Of a stretch of DNA of 64,000 bases, positions 30,750 through 41,395 are shown piece after piece. The notes under the pieces are model-generated. The model ran no database searches. It worked only from the letters and a program-made list of their open reading frames with translations, and was not told where the DNA came from. Source of the DNA: Ichthyophis bannanicus (lineage: Eukaryota; Chordata; Amphibia; Gymnophiona; Ichthyophiidae). The position numbers and the translations under genes are program-made. Numbering within the stretch: the first letter of the stretch is position 1; each line of letters begins with the position of its first letter. The stretch is from assembly GCA_033557465.1 (NCBI GenBank), contig CM066039.1, forward strand, positions 45,289,788 through 45,353,787, written 5' to 3'.

Positions 30750-32813
30750 TGGTTTATGGACCTTTCCTCCAGGAACTTGTCCAAACCTTTTTTAAACCCA
30801 GCTACAATAACAGCTCTTACTACAACCTCCGGTAACAAATTCCAGAGTTTGATTACACGTTGAGTGAAAAAATATTTTCTCTTATTTGTCTTAGATAGTT
30901 TACCCTGTAGCTTCATTACATGTCCCCTAGTCTTTCTATATTCTGATAGCGTAAACAATTGATCTACGCTTACCCGTTCCACTCCATTCATTAATTTATA
31001 GACCTCTATCATATCTCCCCTCAGCCGTCTCTTTTCCAGGTTGAAGAGCCCTAACCTTTGTAGCCTCTCTTCATAGGAGTAGCCTTCCATCCCCTTTACC
31101 ATTTTGGTAGCTCTTCTCTGTACCTTTTCTAATAACGCTATATCCTTTTTAAGATACGGCGACCAGAATTGCACACAATACTCAAGGTGCGGTCGTACCA
31201 TGGAACGATACAGAGGCATTATAATATCCTTTGTTTTATTTTCCATTCCTTTCCTTATGATACCTAGCATTCTATTTGCTTTCTTGGCCGCTGCTGCACA
31301 CTGGGCGGAGGTTTTAACATGTTATCCACGATGACTCCTAAACCTTTTTCCTGGGTGGTGGTTACCAATGTGGAACCTTGCATAGTGTAACCATAGTGTG
31401 GGTTGTTCTTTCTTAGGTGCATAACTGCACTTGTCCACATTAAATTTCATCTGCCATTTGGATGCCCAGTCTTCCAATTTATCCAGATCCTCCTGCAGTT
31501 TTCTACAGTCCTCTTGGGTTTTAACAACTTTAAACACTTTTGTGTCATCTGCAAATTTGATAACCTCACTAGTTATTCCCTTTTCCAGGTCATTTATGAA
31601 TATGTCAAAAAGTAGCAGACCCAGTACAGATCCCTGGGGTACTCCACTATTCACTTTTTCCCATTGGGAAAATTGGCCATTTAGCCCTACCCTCTGCTTT
31701 CTATCTTTTAACCAGTTCCCAATCCACAATAGTACACTGCCTCCTATCCCATGACTTTTTAGTTTTGCCAAAAGTTTCTGATAAGGGACCTTGTCAAAGG
31801 CTTTCTGAAAGTCTAGATACACTATATCCGACTCGCCTTTGTCTACCTATTTATTCACACCTTCAAAAAACATATCAGATTAGTAAGACAAGATCTTCCT
31901 TGTCTAAAACCATGTTGGCTGTCTCCCATTAGGCCATGACTATCTACATGCTGTGTAATTTTGTTCTTTATGATGGTTTCTACCATTTTCCCCGGTACTG
32001 ATGTCAGGCTCACCGGTCTGTAATTTCCCGGATCACCCCTGGAACCCTTTTTAAAAATTGGCGTTACATTAGCGATCCTCCGGTCTTCAGGTATTACAGA
32101 TGACTGTAATGAAAGTTCACAGATTACTAATAGCAGGTCTGCAATCCCATATTTCAGTTCTTTCAACACTCTTGGATGTATACCATCCGGTCCAGGTGAT
32201 TTGCTACTATTCAGTTTATCAAATAGTTGTAATACATCTTCCCGGTGTAGCGATATTTCTCTCAATTCCTCTGCAGTATCACCTTTAAATACCACTTCAG
32301 TCTTGGGTAACATCCCTACATCTTTCTCAGTAAAGACTGAAGCAAAGAATTCATTCAGTCTCTCCACTATAGCCTTGTCTCCTTTTACTGCCCCTTTTAC
32401 CCCTCTATCATCTAATGGTCCAATTGACTCTCTCACAGGCCTTTTGCTATGAATGTACTTGAAAAAGTCTTTATTTCGTGTTTTTGCTTCTGTAGCATGT
32501 TCCTTCTCAAATTCTCACTTTGTTTGCCTTATCAATGCTTTGCATTTAACTTGCCGGTGCTTGTGCCGTTTCCAGTTTGTCATTTGGCTCTTTTTTCTAT
32601 TTCCTGAAAGATGCTTTTTTTGGCAGCAACAGCCTCTCTGACCTCACCTTTAAACCATGCTGGCAGTTTTTTGGACTTTCTTCCGCTTTTCTTAATGTGT
32701 GGAATACAGCTGGTCTGGGCTTCCAGGACAGTATTTTTAAACACCCAAGCTTGATGTAAGTCTTTAACCTTTGCAACCGCTCCTTTTAGTTTTTTATTAA
32801 CTATATTCCTCAT
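30750..32813 (-). pseudogene. CR1-like reverse transcriptase
   Basis: LINE polymerase in several frames. 32436-31855 has FDKLNSSKSPGPDGIHPRVL, IFKKGSRGDPGNYRPVSLT and DSQHGFRQGRSCLTNL. 31822-31322 has YLDFQKAFDKVPYQKLL (motif A), SGVPQGSVLGLLLFD and FADDTKVFKVV (catalytic box). 31270-30750 has RSMVRPHLEYCVQFWSPY, then [13 protein letters not shown] and a C-terminus that runs into the transposon edge. The linker to the endonuclease is at 32580-32813. Frameshifts near 31840 and 31300. The sequence is close to the copy at 12731-13857. Confidence 0.88.
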
Positions 32814-33054
32814 TTTATCATAGTCGCCCTTTTGAAAGTTAAAAGGTAGTACTGTGGATTTCTTTACTATCCTCCTCCACTAATTAAATCAAGCACAATC
32901 ATGCTATGATCACTATTGCCAAGTGGTCCCAACACCCTTATTTCTTGCACCAGATCTGGTATTCCACTAAGGACTAGGTCCAGTATGGCTTCCCCTCTGG
33001 TCGGTTCATGAACCAGCTGCTCCAAGAAGCAGTCATTTATTTCATCTAGAAACT

Positions 33055-33697
33055 TTATCTCCCTAGCATGTCCTGCCGTGACACTGACCCAGTCGATACC
33101 GGGTAATTGAAATCACCCATTATTACTACTCTGCTGTAACTTTTGTTAGCTTCCTTGATCTCTTTAAGCATTTCATCATCCATTTGTTCATTCTGGCCAG
33201 GCGGTCGATAGTACACCCCTACTGCCATCACCTTCCCCTTCATACATGGAATTTCAATCCATAGAGATTCTACAGCAAATTTTGTTTCCTACAAAACTTT
33301 AACCCTTTCTGACTCAATGCCCTCTCTAACAGAGTGCAACCCCTCCTCCAATTTGATCAGTTCTATCATTACAATATAGTTTGCATCCAGGTATCACAGT
33401 GTCCCACTGGTTATCCTCCTTCCACCATGTCTCTGAGATTGCAATCATATCTAACCTCTCATTTAGTGCTATATATTCTAACTCTCCCATCTTATTGTTT
33501 AGACTTCTAGCATTTGCATACAAGCATTTCAGAGACTGTATTTTATTAATATTAATCTGGCTATTGGTAGGCATGGGTAATTTGGAATCTTTACGCTCTG
33601 TCTGCACCATACTCAAGGGCATTTGGACTACTTTACTCTTTTTTGGAATCTCACTGCTTTCGGTAGCATCCTTCAAGGATACCTTCTTCCGAACCAT
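33055..33697 (-). pseudogene. CR1-like apurinic-type endonuclease domain
   Basis: N-terminal half of the CR1 ORF2 product, which nicks target DNA. The frame 33697-33326 reads KCLYANARSLNNKMGELEYI and IAISETWWKEDNQWD (the N and E motifs of AP-type endonucleases). 33243-33055 reads AVGVYYRPPGQNEQMDDEML and VVIMGDFNYP (the GDFN motif). The piece between 33243 and 33326 is frameshifted. The expected SDH motif would lie just downstream, around 32870-32950, where the strand is stop-ridden. Confidence 0.82.
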
Positions 33698-33897
33698 GCG
33701 CTCTTGGGCGACTGTCGGCTTTCCTCTTTTTTCTAGTTTAAAAGCTTCTCTATCTCCTTTTTAAAGGTTAATGCCAGCAGTCTGGTTCCATCCTGGTTAA
33801 GGTGAAGCCCATCCCTTCAGAAGAGCCCCTCCTTTCCCCAGAATGTTCCCCAGTTCCTAACAAATCCAAAACCCTCATCCTTGCACCACTGTCTCAT

Positions 33898-34240
33898 TCA
33901 CGCATTCAGACTCCGGAGCTCTGCCTGCCTTTTGGGTCCTGCACGTGGAACAGGAAGCATTTCGGAGAACGCTACTTTGGAAGTTCTGGATTTCAACTTC
34001 CTACCTAAAAGCTTAAATTTAGCCTCCAGAACTTCCCTACCACATTTTCCTATGTCATTGGTACCGACATGTACCAAGACAGCAGACTCCTCCCCAGCAC
34101 TATCTAAGATCCTATCTAGGCGGTGCGTGAGGTCTGCTACCTTTGCACCAGGCAGGCATGTTACCAGGTGATCCTCACGTCCACCAGCCACCCAGCTATC
34201 TACATGCCTAATGATCGTATTAGTGCCCGGCAGACTGTAC
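33898..34240 (-). pseudogene. CR1 ORF1 C-terminal part with esterase-like (SGNH) domain
   Basis: The minus-strand reading gives TNTIIRHVDSWVAGGREDH, ADLTHRLDRILDSAGEESAV, then VLVHVGTNDIGKCGREVLEA and LLGRKLKSRTSKVAFSEMLP. HVGTNDIG is the block III-like motif of SGNH hydrolases, a domain known in ORF1 proteins of many CR1 elements. The catalytic-serine region is at or beyond the truncation point, so only the later half of the domain is present. By chance the frame is fused upstream to L2 RT sequence, giving a hybrid frame of 240 codons (34620-33898). Confidence 0.72.
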
Positions 34241-34244
34241 AGAA

Positions 34245-36517
34245 GTGCTCTGGGGCGAGGAGGGGCTTGAGGCGTCGAATGAGTCTCATCCTGTGGTATG
34301 TGCTTTTGATCGTTTTGTTTATGTGTGATTGTAGATTCAGTTCCTTGTCCAGGGTTACTCAGAGGTACTTTACTTCCGGTTTTACGGGTATGGTTGTGTC
34401 CTTTATCTTGATGATGTGTGGAGGGACGGTCAGTGTTTCGAGTGATGATTAGTGCCTCCGTCTTGCTATAGTTTATGGTGAGGTTGTTGTTTTGAAACCA
34501 GCTGGTCATGTGTATAAGGCAGTTTGTTATTTTGGAGTAGTCCGGGTTGTCGACAGTGATGGGTGTGTATATCATGTCGTCATCAGCGTAGATTGTGTAT
34601 TGTATGTTGTGTTCCTTCATGATGTTGCATATTGGCTGGATGTAGAGTTGAACAAAAGTGCTGATAAGGCTGATCCTTGTGGTACTCCTTGTAGGACTTT
34701 TATGGGTCGGGAAATGTTGGGGGGGGCCTACCTTGACCTGTATCTGTCTGTTGGTTAGGTATGATTGGACCCCAAATAATAAAAGCTCTTAAATTACAAT
34801 ATTCCACATTACAAGCACATTCACCATAGGCTCATAAGCAATGTGACCTCAGGAACGCTCGATCTCACACAAAGTGAAAATCTCACTTAAAGAGCAGCTG
34901 ACGCTTACATCATTGGTCACCAGAGCCCATCGCAAATTCATCCACAATACTCATACATACCAAAACTTTATGACAACCATGATAGGTATGATTGGAACCA
35001 TTTCAGGGTGGATCCATGTAGCCCAATGTTCTGTAGTCTTTCCAGTAGAGTTCTGTGTTCCACTGTGTCGAATGCTGATGAAATGTCGATGAAGATCATT
35101 AGTATTCCTTTCTTGGAGTTGTCTATGATGCGGAGAATGTTATTGAAGAGGTATATCAGGAGTGTTTCTACCCCGTGGTTGGGGCGGAAGCCGTATTGGT
35201 TGATGTCTAGTGGTGCGTGGTTGTCAATGTGGTCTTGTAGATGGTGCTGTATTGTCTTCTCAATTATTTTTGCCAGTAGGGGTATGCTTGAGATTGGTCT
35301 GTATGCTGCTGGATTGTTCTTGTCGAGTGTGAATTTCTTCGGGATAGGTCTTATTGCTTCTTGTGTTTCCTGGTTCCTATTGCAAGAGTTTGTGTTGGCG
35401 GAAATCATTATATCATCTGCATAGATGTGGTAAAGGATGTTGCAGGACTTAATTATGTTACATAATGATTGCAGGAAGAGGTTGAACAATAAGGCTGAAA
35501 GGGTCGAACCTTGAGGGACTCCTTTGGTTTGTGTGTATGGGGATGAATTTGTCTGATCTATTCTCACTTGCAGTTTAAACCAGGAGAGGGGAGTGTCTCA
35601 TAAACCAATAGATTGTAGTCATTGTATTATGAGGTCATGTGGGATGGAATCGAATGCTGCTTTAATGTCCAGAAATTAGAATAAAACCGGATTTGGGTTT
35701 GTTGGTGCCCTTAATAAGGTTGTCAAGTAAGCTAGTCATGAATGACTCTACTCCGTGTCATGGTCTGAAGCTGTATTGTTTGTGATCTAGTGGGTGATTC
35801 ATATCTATGTAGTCCTGTAGCTGTCTGTATAAGATTTTTTCCAATATCTTGGTCAGGAATGGGAGGCCGGCTATGGGTCTGTAGGATGATGGCTGGTTGA
35901 TGTCATTGGATGTCCCCTTCCTGACAGGGCGAATAGAGGCCGACTTGAGTTCAGGTGGTACATATCCCTGAGTTAGTGATGGTTGAATGATTTTTAGCAT
36001 TGTTGGAATGAGTTCCTGTTTGGTTGTCTTGATCCAGCTAACTGGTCAGGGGTCGAGTGGGGAGGTGGTTGTGTTAATATTGTGATGACGTTCTCCAGAT
36101 ACTGGTGTGATTTTCAGGAATGTGGTTTCGGTTGCTGATGTTATATGTTGGCTTGTATTATTGGGGTGTGCTGAGGTTAGAGTTTAGAAGTAGTCCACCA
36201 TTGTTTATGGTGTGAGGTTGTTTTTTTTCTGTTCGGTGTGTAGAATCTTTGCATAGTGTTTTGACTATGTCAAAGAGCTCCCGGGAGAGTTTTAAGGAAC
36301 TCTGGATTATCTTGGTGTAGTAGTCTTTTTTTGCTTGGATGATGGCAGCTTGATATGCTTGTAGCTTACGTTTATACATGTCAAGGGAGTCATCTGATTT
36401 AGTGTTCCTCCATTTTCTTTCTGTGATCCTTAAGCTTCTTTTCAAATCTTTTAGTAGGGGTGTGTAACAGTTTGTTGTGTTTTCTCTGAAGCATTGGCTT
36501 TGTGTGGGTGGTTTCAT
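34245..36517 (-). pseudogene. L2-like reverse transcriptase, main part
   Basis: LINE polymerase in pieces. 36517-36158 has LKDLKRSLRITERKWRNTK and YQAAIIQAKKDYYTKIIQSS, the L2-type linker before RT. 36000-35758 has YVPPELKSASIRPVRKG and SYRPIAGLPFLTKILEKILY. 35567-34968 has GVPQGSTLSALLFNLFL, IYADDIMISA (catalytic YADD) and a second set of upstream motifs (RPISSIPLLAKIIEKTIQHH; FIDISSAFDTVEHRTLL). 34620 onward has TIYADDDMIYTPI. Two YADD boxes and two SYRPI-type motifs mean that two overlapping L2 copies, or a duplication, are present. Confidence 0.7.
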
Positions 36518-36579
36518 TGAGGTCTCTCAGTTATTGCTTTATTCCAGTTGTATATTAGGGTATCTATGTCGTGTGTGTC

Positions 36580-38570
36580 ATCAGGGCACTTCTGCAGCTT
36601 GGGGAATATGCTTGCTAGGAAATTTTTTGTCCCAGTTGTGAAACCTGCATGTGCAGTGTTCTGAGTTGTGCTGCTTGTGTTCCTTTATTTCTGGAAGTAT
36701 GATATTTTGTGGTCTGAACATGGGACATCCGTGGTGGTAGGTGTTGGGATCTGATGCTGCTTGAGTATGTTGCATGGACTCTAAAGTTACTGCTTGGGTT
36801 AGAAATTGGTTGAGTGGGAGGCAACAAAGGGTACATGTAAATGGAGCTCACTCTGAGAAGGAACTTACCACTGGTGTGCCCCAGGGATCTGTCATTGGTC
36901 CGATTCTTTTTAACATCTGTCGGGTAAGGTTTGCCTCTTTGCGGATGATACCAAAATCTGCAATAGAGTAAACACCCAGGAAGGTGTAGATAACATGAGG
37001 AGGGATCTAGCTAAACTTGAAGAATGGTCTAGAATTTTGCAGCTGAGATTTAATGCTAAAAAATGCAATCCAAGGGAGCAATATAGTATAGGGGATGAAG
37101 CAATCCAAGGGAGCAATATAGTATAGGGGATGAAGTACTTTTGTTCATTAAAGAGCGGGACCTAGGCATGATTCTGTCCGATTATCTTAAAGTAGCTAAA
37201 CAGGTAGAAAAGGTGACAGCAAAAGCTAGAAGGATGCTTGGGTGCATAGGGAGAGGAATGGCCAGCAGAAGAAAAGAGGTGATAGTGCCTTTGTATATGT
37301 CTTTGGTGTGACCTCATTTGAAGTATTGTGTGCAATTCTGGAGACCGCACCTTCAAAAGGATATAAACAGGCTAGAGTCGGTACAGAGAGTGGCTATTAA
37401 AATGGTTAGTGGTCTTCATTATAAAGCATATGAGGACAGACTTAAGGATCTTAATATGCACACCTTAGAGGAAAGGAGGGATAGAGGTGAGATTGAGACG
37501 TTTAAATACCTCCGTGGCATAAATGCACAGGAGGAGAGCCTCTTTCGATTGAAAGCAAGCTCTGCTACGAGGGGGACACGGAATGAGGGTGATAGAGATA
37601 GATTCAGGAGTGATATGCGGAAATATTTCTTTACGGAAAGAGTGGTGGATCTGTGGAATAGTCTCCCAGCGGAGGTGGTAGAGATGAGGACGGTATCTGA
37701 TTTCAAAGAAGCATGGGGAAAACACAGAGGATCTCTAAAGGAAAAAAGGGGACTGTTGTAGTGATTGATGAGGGAGGACAGACTAGATAGGTCATGTGGT
37801 CTTTTTCTGTCATCATGTTTCCATGGTAGGAATATCATGTCAAGGGTATTGCCTTTGATATGGGTGGCTTGGTTGACAGTTGGAATACAGTCTAGGGATT
37901 CCATTGCCTCCAGAAAGTTGTTTGCTTTGCTTGGTATTGCAGAGGCAAGGTTGAGGTCACCTAGTATCATGAGATATTTATTGTTTGTGTTGTTGTTACA
38001 GATGGTTTCCAAGATAGTCTCAAGGCTGTCAGTATTGACATTTGGGGATCTGTAGGCAAGAAGTATGGTGATTTTGTTGTTAGTAATTGTTAAAGTCTCT
38101 AAACCGTTGGCAGAGGTTTTAGATGGTGTGAAAGTTTAGGCACTTTCTAGCTAGGATGCAGACACTGCCACCTCTTTGGTTTGACCTTGGAGAGCTGAAT
38201 ATATGATAGTTTTGAGGTACGAGTTGGTTTAGTAGGACTGTGTCTGCTTCTGTGAACCATGTCTTGGTTATGTTTAGGATGTCGGATGGGCTGTCTGCAG
38301 ATTAGATAAGATTTGTGTATTGTTTCTTATGGAACATGTGTTTAAGAGGGTACATCTGATTTGGCGAGTTTGTACTACAGGGTTGGAAGAAGACAGCAAG
38401 GTCACTGATGGTTTGAGGTTGATTTGAATAAGATGCTGTGTGTGTCTGTGCCTTTGTCTTTAGAGATGGGAAAGGATATATGTAGTGGGTATGAGTGATG
38501 GCATGTCTATGGAGAGGGAGAGTGAGCTGGTAGATGAGATTGTAATCGTGAGTAAAATGGAGAGGCATAA
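36580..38570 (-). pseudogene. L2-like endonuclease region, split
   Basis: 38012 onward (minus) reads YLMILGDLNLASAIPSKANN and VNQATHIKGNTLDMIF, the GDxN and target-binding loop of the AP-type endonuclease in L2 elements. The C-terminal part (around 36775-36600) lies left of the inserted plus-strand CR1-like fragment at 36772-37815. The N-terminal part up to about 38570 is only weakly recognisable. Decayed, with frameshifts. Confidence 0.62.
36772..37815 (+). mobile_element. CR1-like LINE fragment, plus strand
   Basis: A 5'-truncated RT fragment inserted in the L2 endonuclease region. AWVRNWLSGRQQRVHVNG and TTGVPQGSVIGPILFN come from 36774-36971. A decayed middle includes a near-perfect direct repeat of about 32 bp at 37068-37132 (CAATCCAAGGGAGCAATATA). 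37318-37761 then gives LKYCVQFWRPHLQKDINRLE and RKYFFTERVVDLWNSLPAEV. The 3' end GGTCTTTTTCTGTCATCATG is the counterpart of 42630-42660. It is a different subfamily from the CR1 at 30750-34235. Confidence 0.8.
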
Positions 38571-38815
38571 GGTGGTAGCTAAAAATGTATTCATTGTGTC
38601 AATGTTGGGGTAATTAAGAGGTTACCTTGAATAACTGTTGGTGGAGTTGAGCTTGTCTGGGTGGCTCTGCTAAGCTCTGTGATTCCATCCTATTTTACTA
38701 TTGATATCGATGAGGTGTCTTTTGCCTTTTCTCTTTAGTTTTCTTAGGGCATTGAGGTTATACCCTTTGCTTGGTAAGAGGTCCCCAACAAAGGGCCCTC
38801 AGGCGCAGGCGTGCC

Positions 38816-39010
38816 TGCCAATGCCAAGATTTAAACTGTTGCTTGGGTGCAGTGGAACGGATCAGCCTTGTGGTGGCAATTGGGGAGAGGCTTGCCTCCC
38901 TGATGCCAATCTGGCCAGTAGTGGGGCAGAGAGAGTCCTTGCATCTGCCGGTGCTGAGATTTAAAATGTTGCTTGGGTGCGGTGGGTTGGATCGGCCTTA
39001 TGGCAGCGAT
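38816..39010. repeat. Tandem duplication of about 130 bp
   Basis: GATTTAAACTGTTGCTTGGG (38828) recurs as GATTTAAAATGTTGCTTGGG about 130 bp later, with matching flanks (TGCC before, GGATCAGCCT/GGATCGGCCT after). One full unit and one partial unit. It probably belongs to the 5' leader of DIRS element F or to the L2 edge; I cannot decide which. Confidence 0.65.
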
Positions 39011-39213
39011 CAGAAGACTTATTTTGTATTTAGCTCACGCCTTTCCAGTAGATGTTCAAGGCGAGTTATTTGCAGATTTCCAGAGAATCTAAGTTTGTAT
39101 GCGAGGCAATGGAGGGTTAAGTGGCTTGCCCAAGGCCATAAAGAGTGTCAGTGGGATTCAAACCTAGGTCTTTCCAGTTCCAGGCTGCTGTCCTAACCAC
39201 TAGGTTTCTCCTA
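39011..39213 (-). mobile_element. tRNA-headed SINE, minus strand
   Basis: Minus-strand reading: CCTAGTGGTTAGGACAGCAG (box A-like), GGTTTGAATCCCACTG (box B-like), CCTTGGGCAAGCCACTTAAC, then a tail related to the SINE at 5165-5471. Inserted in the 5' leader region of F. Confidence 0.72.
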
Positions 39214-39899
39214 GGGCCGTGCGGGCAGAAGAGTGCACACTAGAGCCACACAGACAAGGTGCCATGTGCTGCAGACACATACCAGGGGAAGCATAAAGAT
39301 CGCAGCAAAGCGCAGGAAACTCAATCAGTGCATGCCGGTAGTTGGGCAAAGCGAGAAACACCAATACCACAGCAACAGACGCCCAAACAGCCCAACCTGA
39401 CTTTTAACCCAGCAACAGATGGTGTTGGGAGCCCCCACAAAACAGTCAGGTAGGCAGAGACTCTGTCTCAGTACTCACCACTCTTGGGAGCCCCAAGGCA
39501 GGTAAACCAATGATAGGTTCAGTGCTATTCCCCTGCCGCTGGACCTGCAGTCACATACCTCTGAAGAGCCTCCTTCAATCTTTGAGGACTGCAGTGGTAC
39601 TGAGGTTGTATGAGGCTGTGAAGAATCCTTTCCAAACTCCTTTTCCAAATTTCTGGTTGCTCAACAGGTCTTTAGCAGCATAAGGATGCAAAGCTGAACC
39701 AATTTCTCTCTTCCTATGGCTTCTGAAAAGAACACCGGTTTGAAGGGTGCTTAGTGGAACCTCCTGCATCACGTTCAAGTGAGAGAGTCACCCACAGGTG
39801 GTCGTTCACGAGTGAAATCAATCTTTCCTTCTTGAAATTTCCTTTGCTTGTTCAGATTTCAGCAGAGTTGAAACAACTTGCATCTAACACCTGCTGAAA
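39214..39899. other. Leader region of DIRS F, no gene
   Basis: Between the SINE and F's right terminal repeat I see no gene and no clear repeat. By comparison with element E (about 920 bp from gag start to right end), this should be F's untranslated leader. Direct similarity to E is weak, so the statement rests on position. Confidence 0.45.
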
Positions 39900-40049
39900 A
39901 CAGAATTACTGAATATGTCCTAGTGACTCAGGCTGATAATGGCACGGTGATATCATAAGAAGTCTCTGGAATGTTTTCTCTGTCTCCACATCTACTGGTA
40001 GGGGAACACAACCCACTTGTATGGACTGGTCTAACAGGACAATATGGAA
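39900..40049. repeat. Right inverted terminal repeat of DIRS F
   Basis: Inverted match to about 4710-4840: CTCAGGCTGATAATGGCA, GGAATGTTTTCTCTGTCTCC and ACATCTACTGGTAGGGGAAC. It ends GGTCTAACAGGACAATATGG, then AA, with GAA at 40047-40049. This terminal stretch is complementary to the right half of F's internal complementary region (5067-5105). Confidence 0.75.
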
Positions 40050-40129
40050 ACTTACCTTATACACCACAGGAACATCCCCCATCTCACCATCTCCTTTTCT
40101 GCAACGAGCAGCATTGCAGTGCTTTAAGA

Positions 40130-40490
40130 ACATAAGATATACCATACTGGGTCAGACCAAGGTCCATCAAGCCCAGTATTCTGCTTGCAACAGTGGCCAA
40201 TCTAGGTCATATGTACTTAGCAGTTTCCCCAAGAGACACAAGTTCCACAATGCTTGTACTGGGTCAAGCATTGATATCTTCGGTCACTTCTTAATAATGG
40301 TTTATGGACCTTTCCTCCAGGAACTTGTCCAAACCTTTTTTAAACCCAGCTACACTAACAGCCTTTACTACATCCTCCGGTAAATTCCAGAGTTTGATTA
40401 CACGTTGAGTGAAAAAATATTTTCTTTTATTAGTCTTAAATAGTTTACCCTGTAGCTTCATTGCATGTCCCCTAGTCTTTACCTCCACAG
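40130..40490 (-). mobile_element. CR1-like LINE, 3' fragment
   Basis: A minus-strand copy of the CR1 3' end (ACATAAGATATACCATACTGG at its 3' edge) with the last RT codons ([45 protein letters not shown]). It retains the AATAATGGTTTATGG segment uninterrupted, so it serves as the empty-site reference for the DNA transposon insertion at 27911. Confidence 0.85.
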
Positions 40491-40860
40491 TCTTCCCACT
40501 GACTAGATCCTATTCCCAATGAGCAGAAAGAGCAGGCTCACTTACTACAGGTGGAAGGAGGGATGAGAGAACCAAGAACTGCAATTTTTAAACTCTGATA
40601 AACGTACAGAAATACGCGGCCATCCTTCCAGCTTCCAGACATTATAAAAATCAGTAGGGTTCTGAAAAAATCAGACAGTTGTCAATCCTAAACTTCCAAG
40701 TCCTGAGCACATCTAACAGTGCCTCCCTAAACTTTGGGCCTTAGATATATTCCTAGTTTGCCAGTGCCTTAATCTAGCCCTGATTATGGCAACAGATATT
40801 GGCTAACAATATAAATGAATAATTTAAAATACAGTATATTATAGCTAGGGAATTTTCATA
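40491..40860. other. Unassigned spacer
   Basis: I see no gene, repeat end or structured element here. Confidence 0.5.
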
Positions 40861-40864
40861 ATCC

Positions 40865-41395
40865 GTGTGGGGGGGGAAGTTGGAGGTGGATAGGGTAGTA
40901 CAAGGTGATGTCATTTTTTGGGGGGGACAGTTGTGGGGAGGTAATTTGGGGGTGGATTTAGTTTGCAGAACAGTGGGGCAGTTGCACTGGTGAATGTTTT
41001 GGGGTGAGGAAATTGTGTGGGGGGATATATTTGGAGGGCATGCGCAGTTTGCAGGGTGGAAAAGCAATTGCATGAGGGGATTTTTCAGGAGTAGGGGCAG
41101 TTTGTAGGGTAATGAGGTAACTGTAGGGCAGTATGTTTTGTGGGTGGGGCAGATGGGGGCTTAGTTGGCGAAGTGGTAGGACACGTGGGGGGTATTATTA
41201 TTTTTTATTTTTTTTAGGGGTGGGAGCAGTTAGTGGGGTAGTAGCACAATTGGAGGGAATATTTTTTCAGGGGGTAGGGCAATTTCCAATGGAATATTTC
41301 TATGGAGGTGGGACAGTGTGCAGGATGGCAGGATAGTTGGGGGGGGCAGATTTTGGAGGTGAGGCAGTTTGGTGGTTGTGGGAATAGAGATCAAG
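40865..41395 (+). repeat. G-rich degenerate repeat tract
   Basis: Many runs of four to eight G at irregular spacing, with a recurring theme GGGGCAGTTTG or GGGGACAGTTGTGG followed by GGTGG and AT-rich spacers (for example 40915-40945, 41090-41110, 41340-41370). It reads like a decayed minisatellite. No coding potential. Confidence 0.6.

Larger units (their letters stand above)
27739..34240 (-). mobile_element. CR1-like LINE carrying a DNA transposon
   Basis: The minus-strand CR1 3' end (CCATACTGGGTCAGACCAAG) starts near 27739. Its sequence breaks at 27910 for the DNA transposon and resumes at 30747. It contains RT (30750-32813), endonuclease (33055-33697) and the end of ORF1 with an esterase-like domain (33898-34235). 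Without the transposon it is about 3.66 kb, so it is truncated within ORF1 at its 5' end. Both flanks are L2 RT sequence. Confidence 0.85.
27005..38600 (-). mobile_element. L2-like LINE, nearly full length, split by two insertions
   Basis: A minus-strand L2-type element. The 3' tail with (AAATA)n-like repeats is at 27005-27060 and the RT C-terminus at 27290-27735. After the CR1 insertion (about 27739-34240), RT resumes at 34245-36517 and the endonuclease at 36580-38300, the latter split by a plus-strand CR1-like fragment (36772-37815). The pieces are collinear, so one element is implied. Its right edge is uncertain, between 38300 and 38800. It sits in the 5' leader of DIRS element F. Confidence 0.75.
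4666..40049 (-). mobile_element. Old DIRS element F (type 2), split by about 29 kb of insertions
   Basis: The outer frame of the left two thirds of the window. The left terminal repeat (4666-4935) and an inverted partner at 39900-40049 match well, each with GAA at its edge (4663-4665 and 40047-40049). Between them, all on the minus strand, lie separated pieces of one DIRS element in the correct order: internal complementary region (about 5010-5125), recombinase (5471-5796 and 11441-11800), RNase H/RT (to about 19200), gag (19250-19983 and 25111-25628) and 5' leader (about 38600-39900). Subtracting the insertions leaves about 6.1 kb, close to the 5876 bp of the related element E. The genes are full of stops, as expected of the oldest layer. 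Confidence 0.75.

Noticed and set aside
36774..37761. Part of the surrounding L2 on the plus strand
   Set aside because: Motif wording (GVPQGSVIGPILFN; YFFTERVVDLWNSLP) and the 3' end are CR1-like, and the L2 codons on the other strand continue on both sides.
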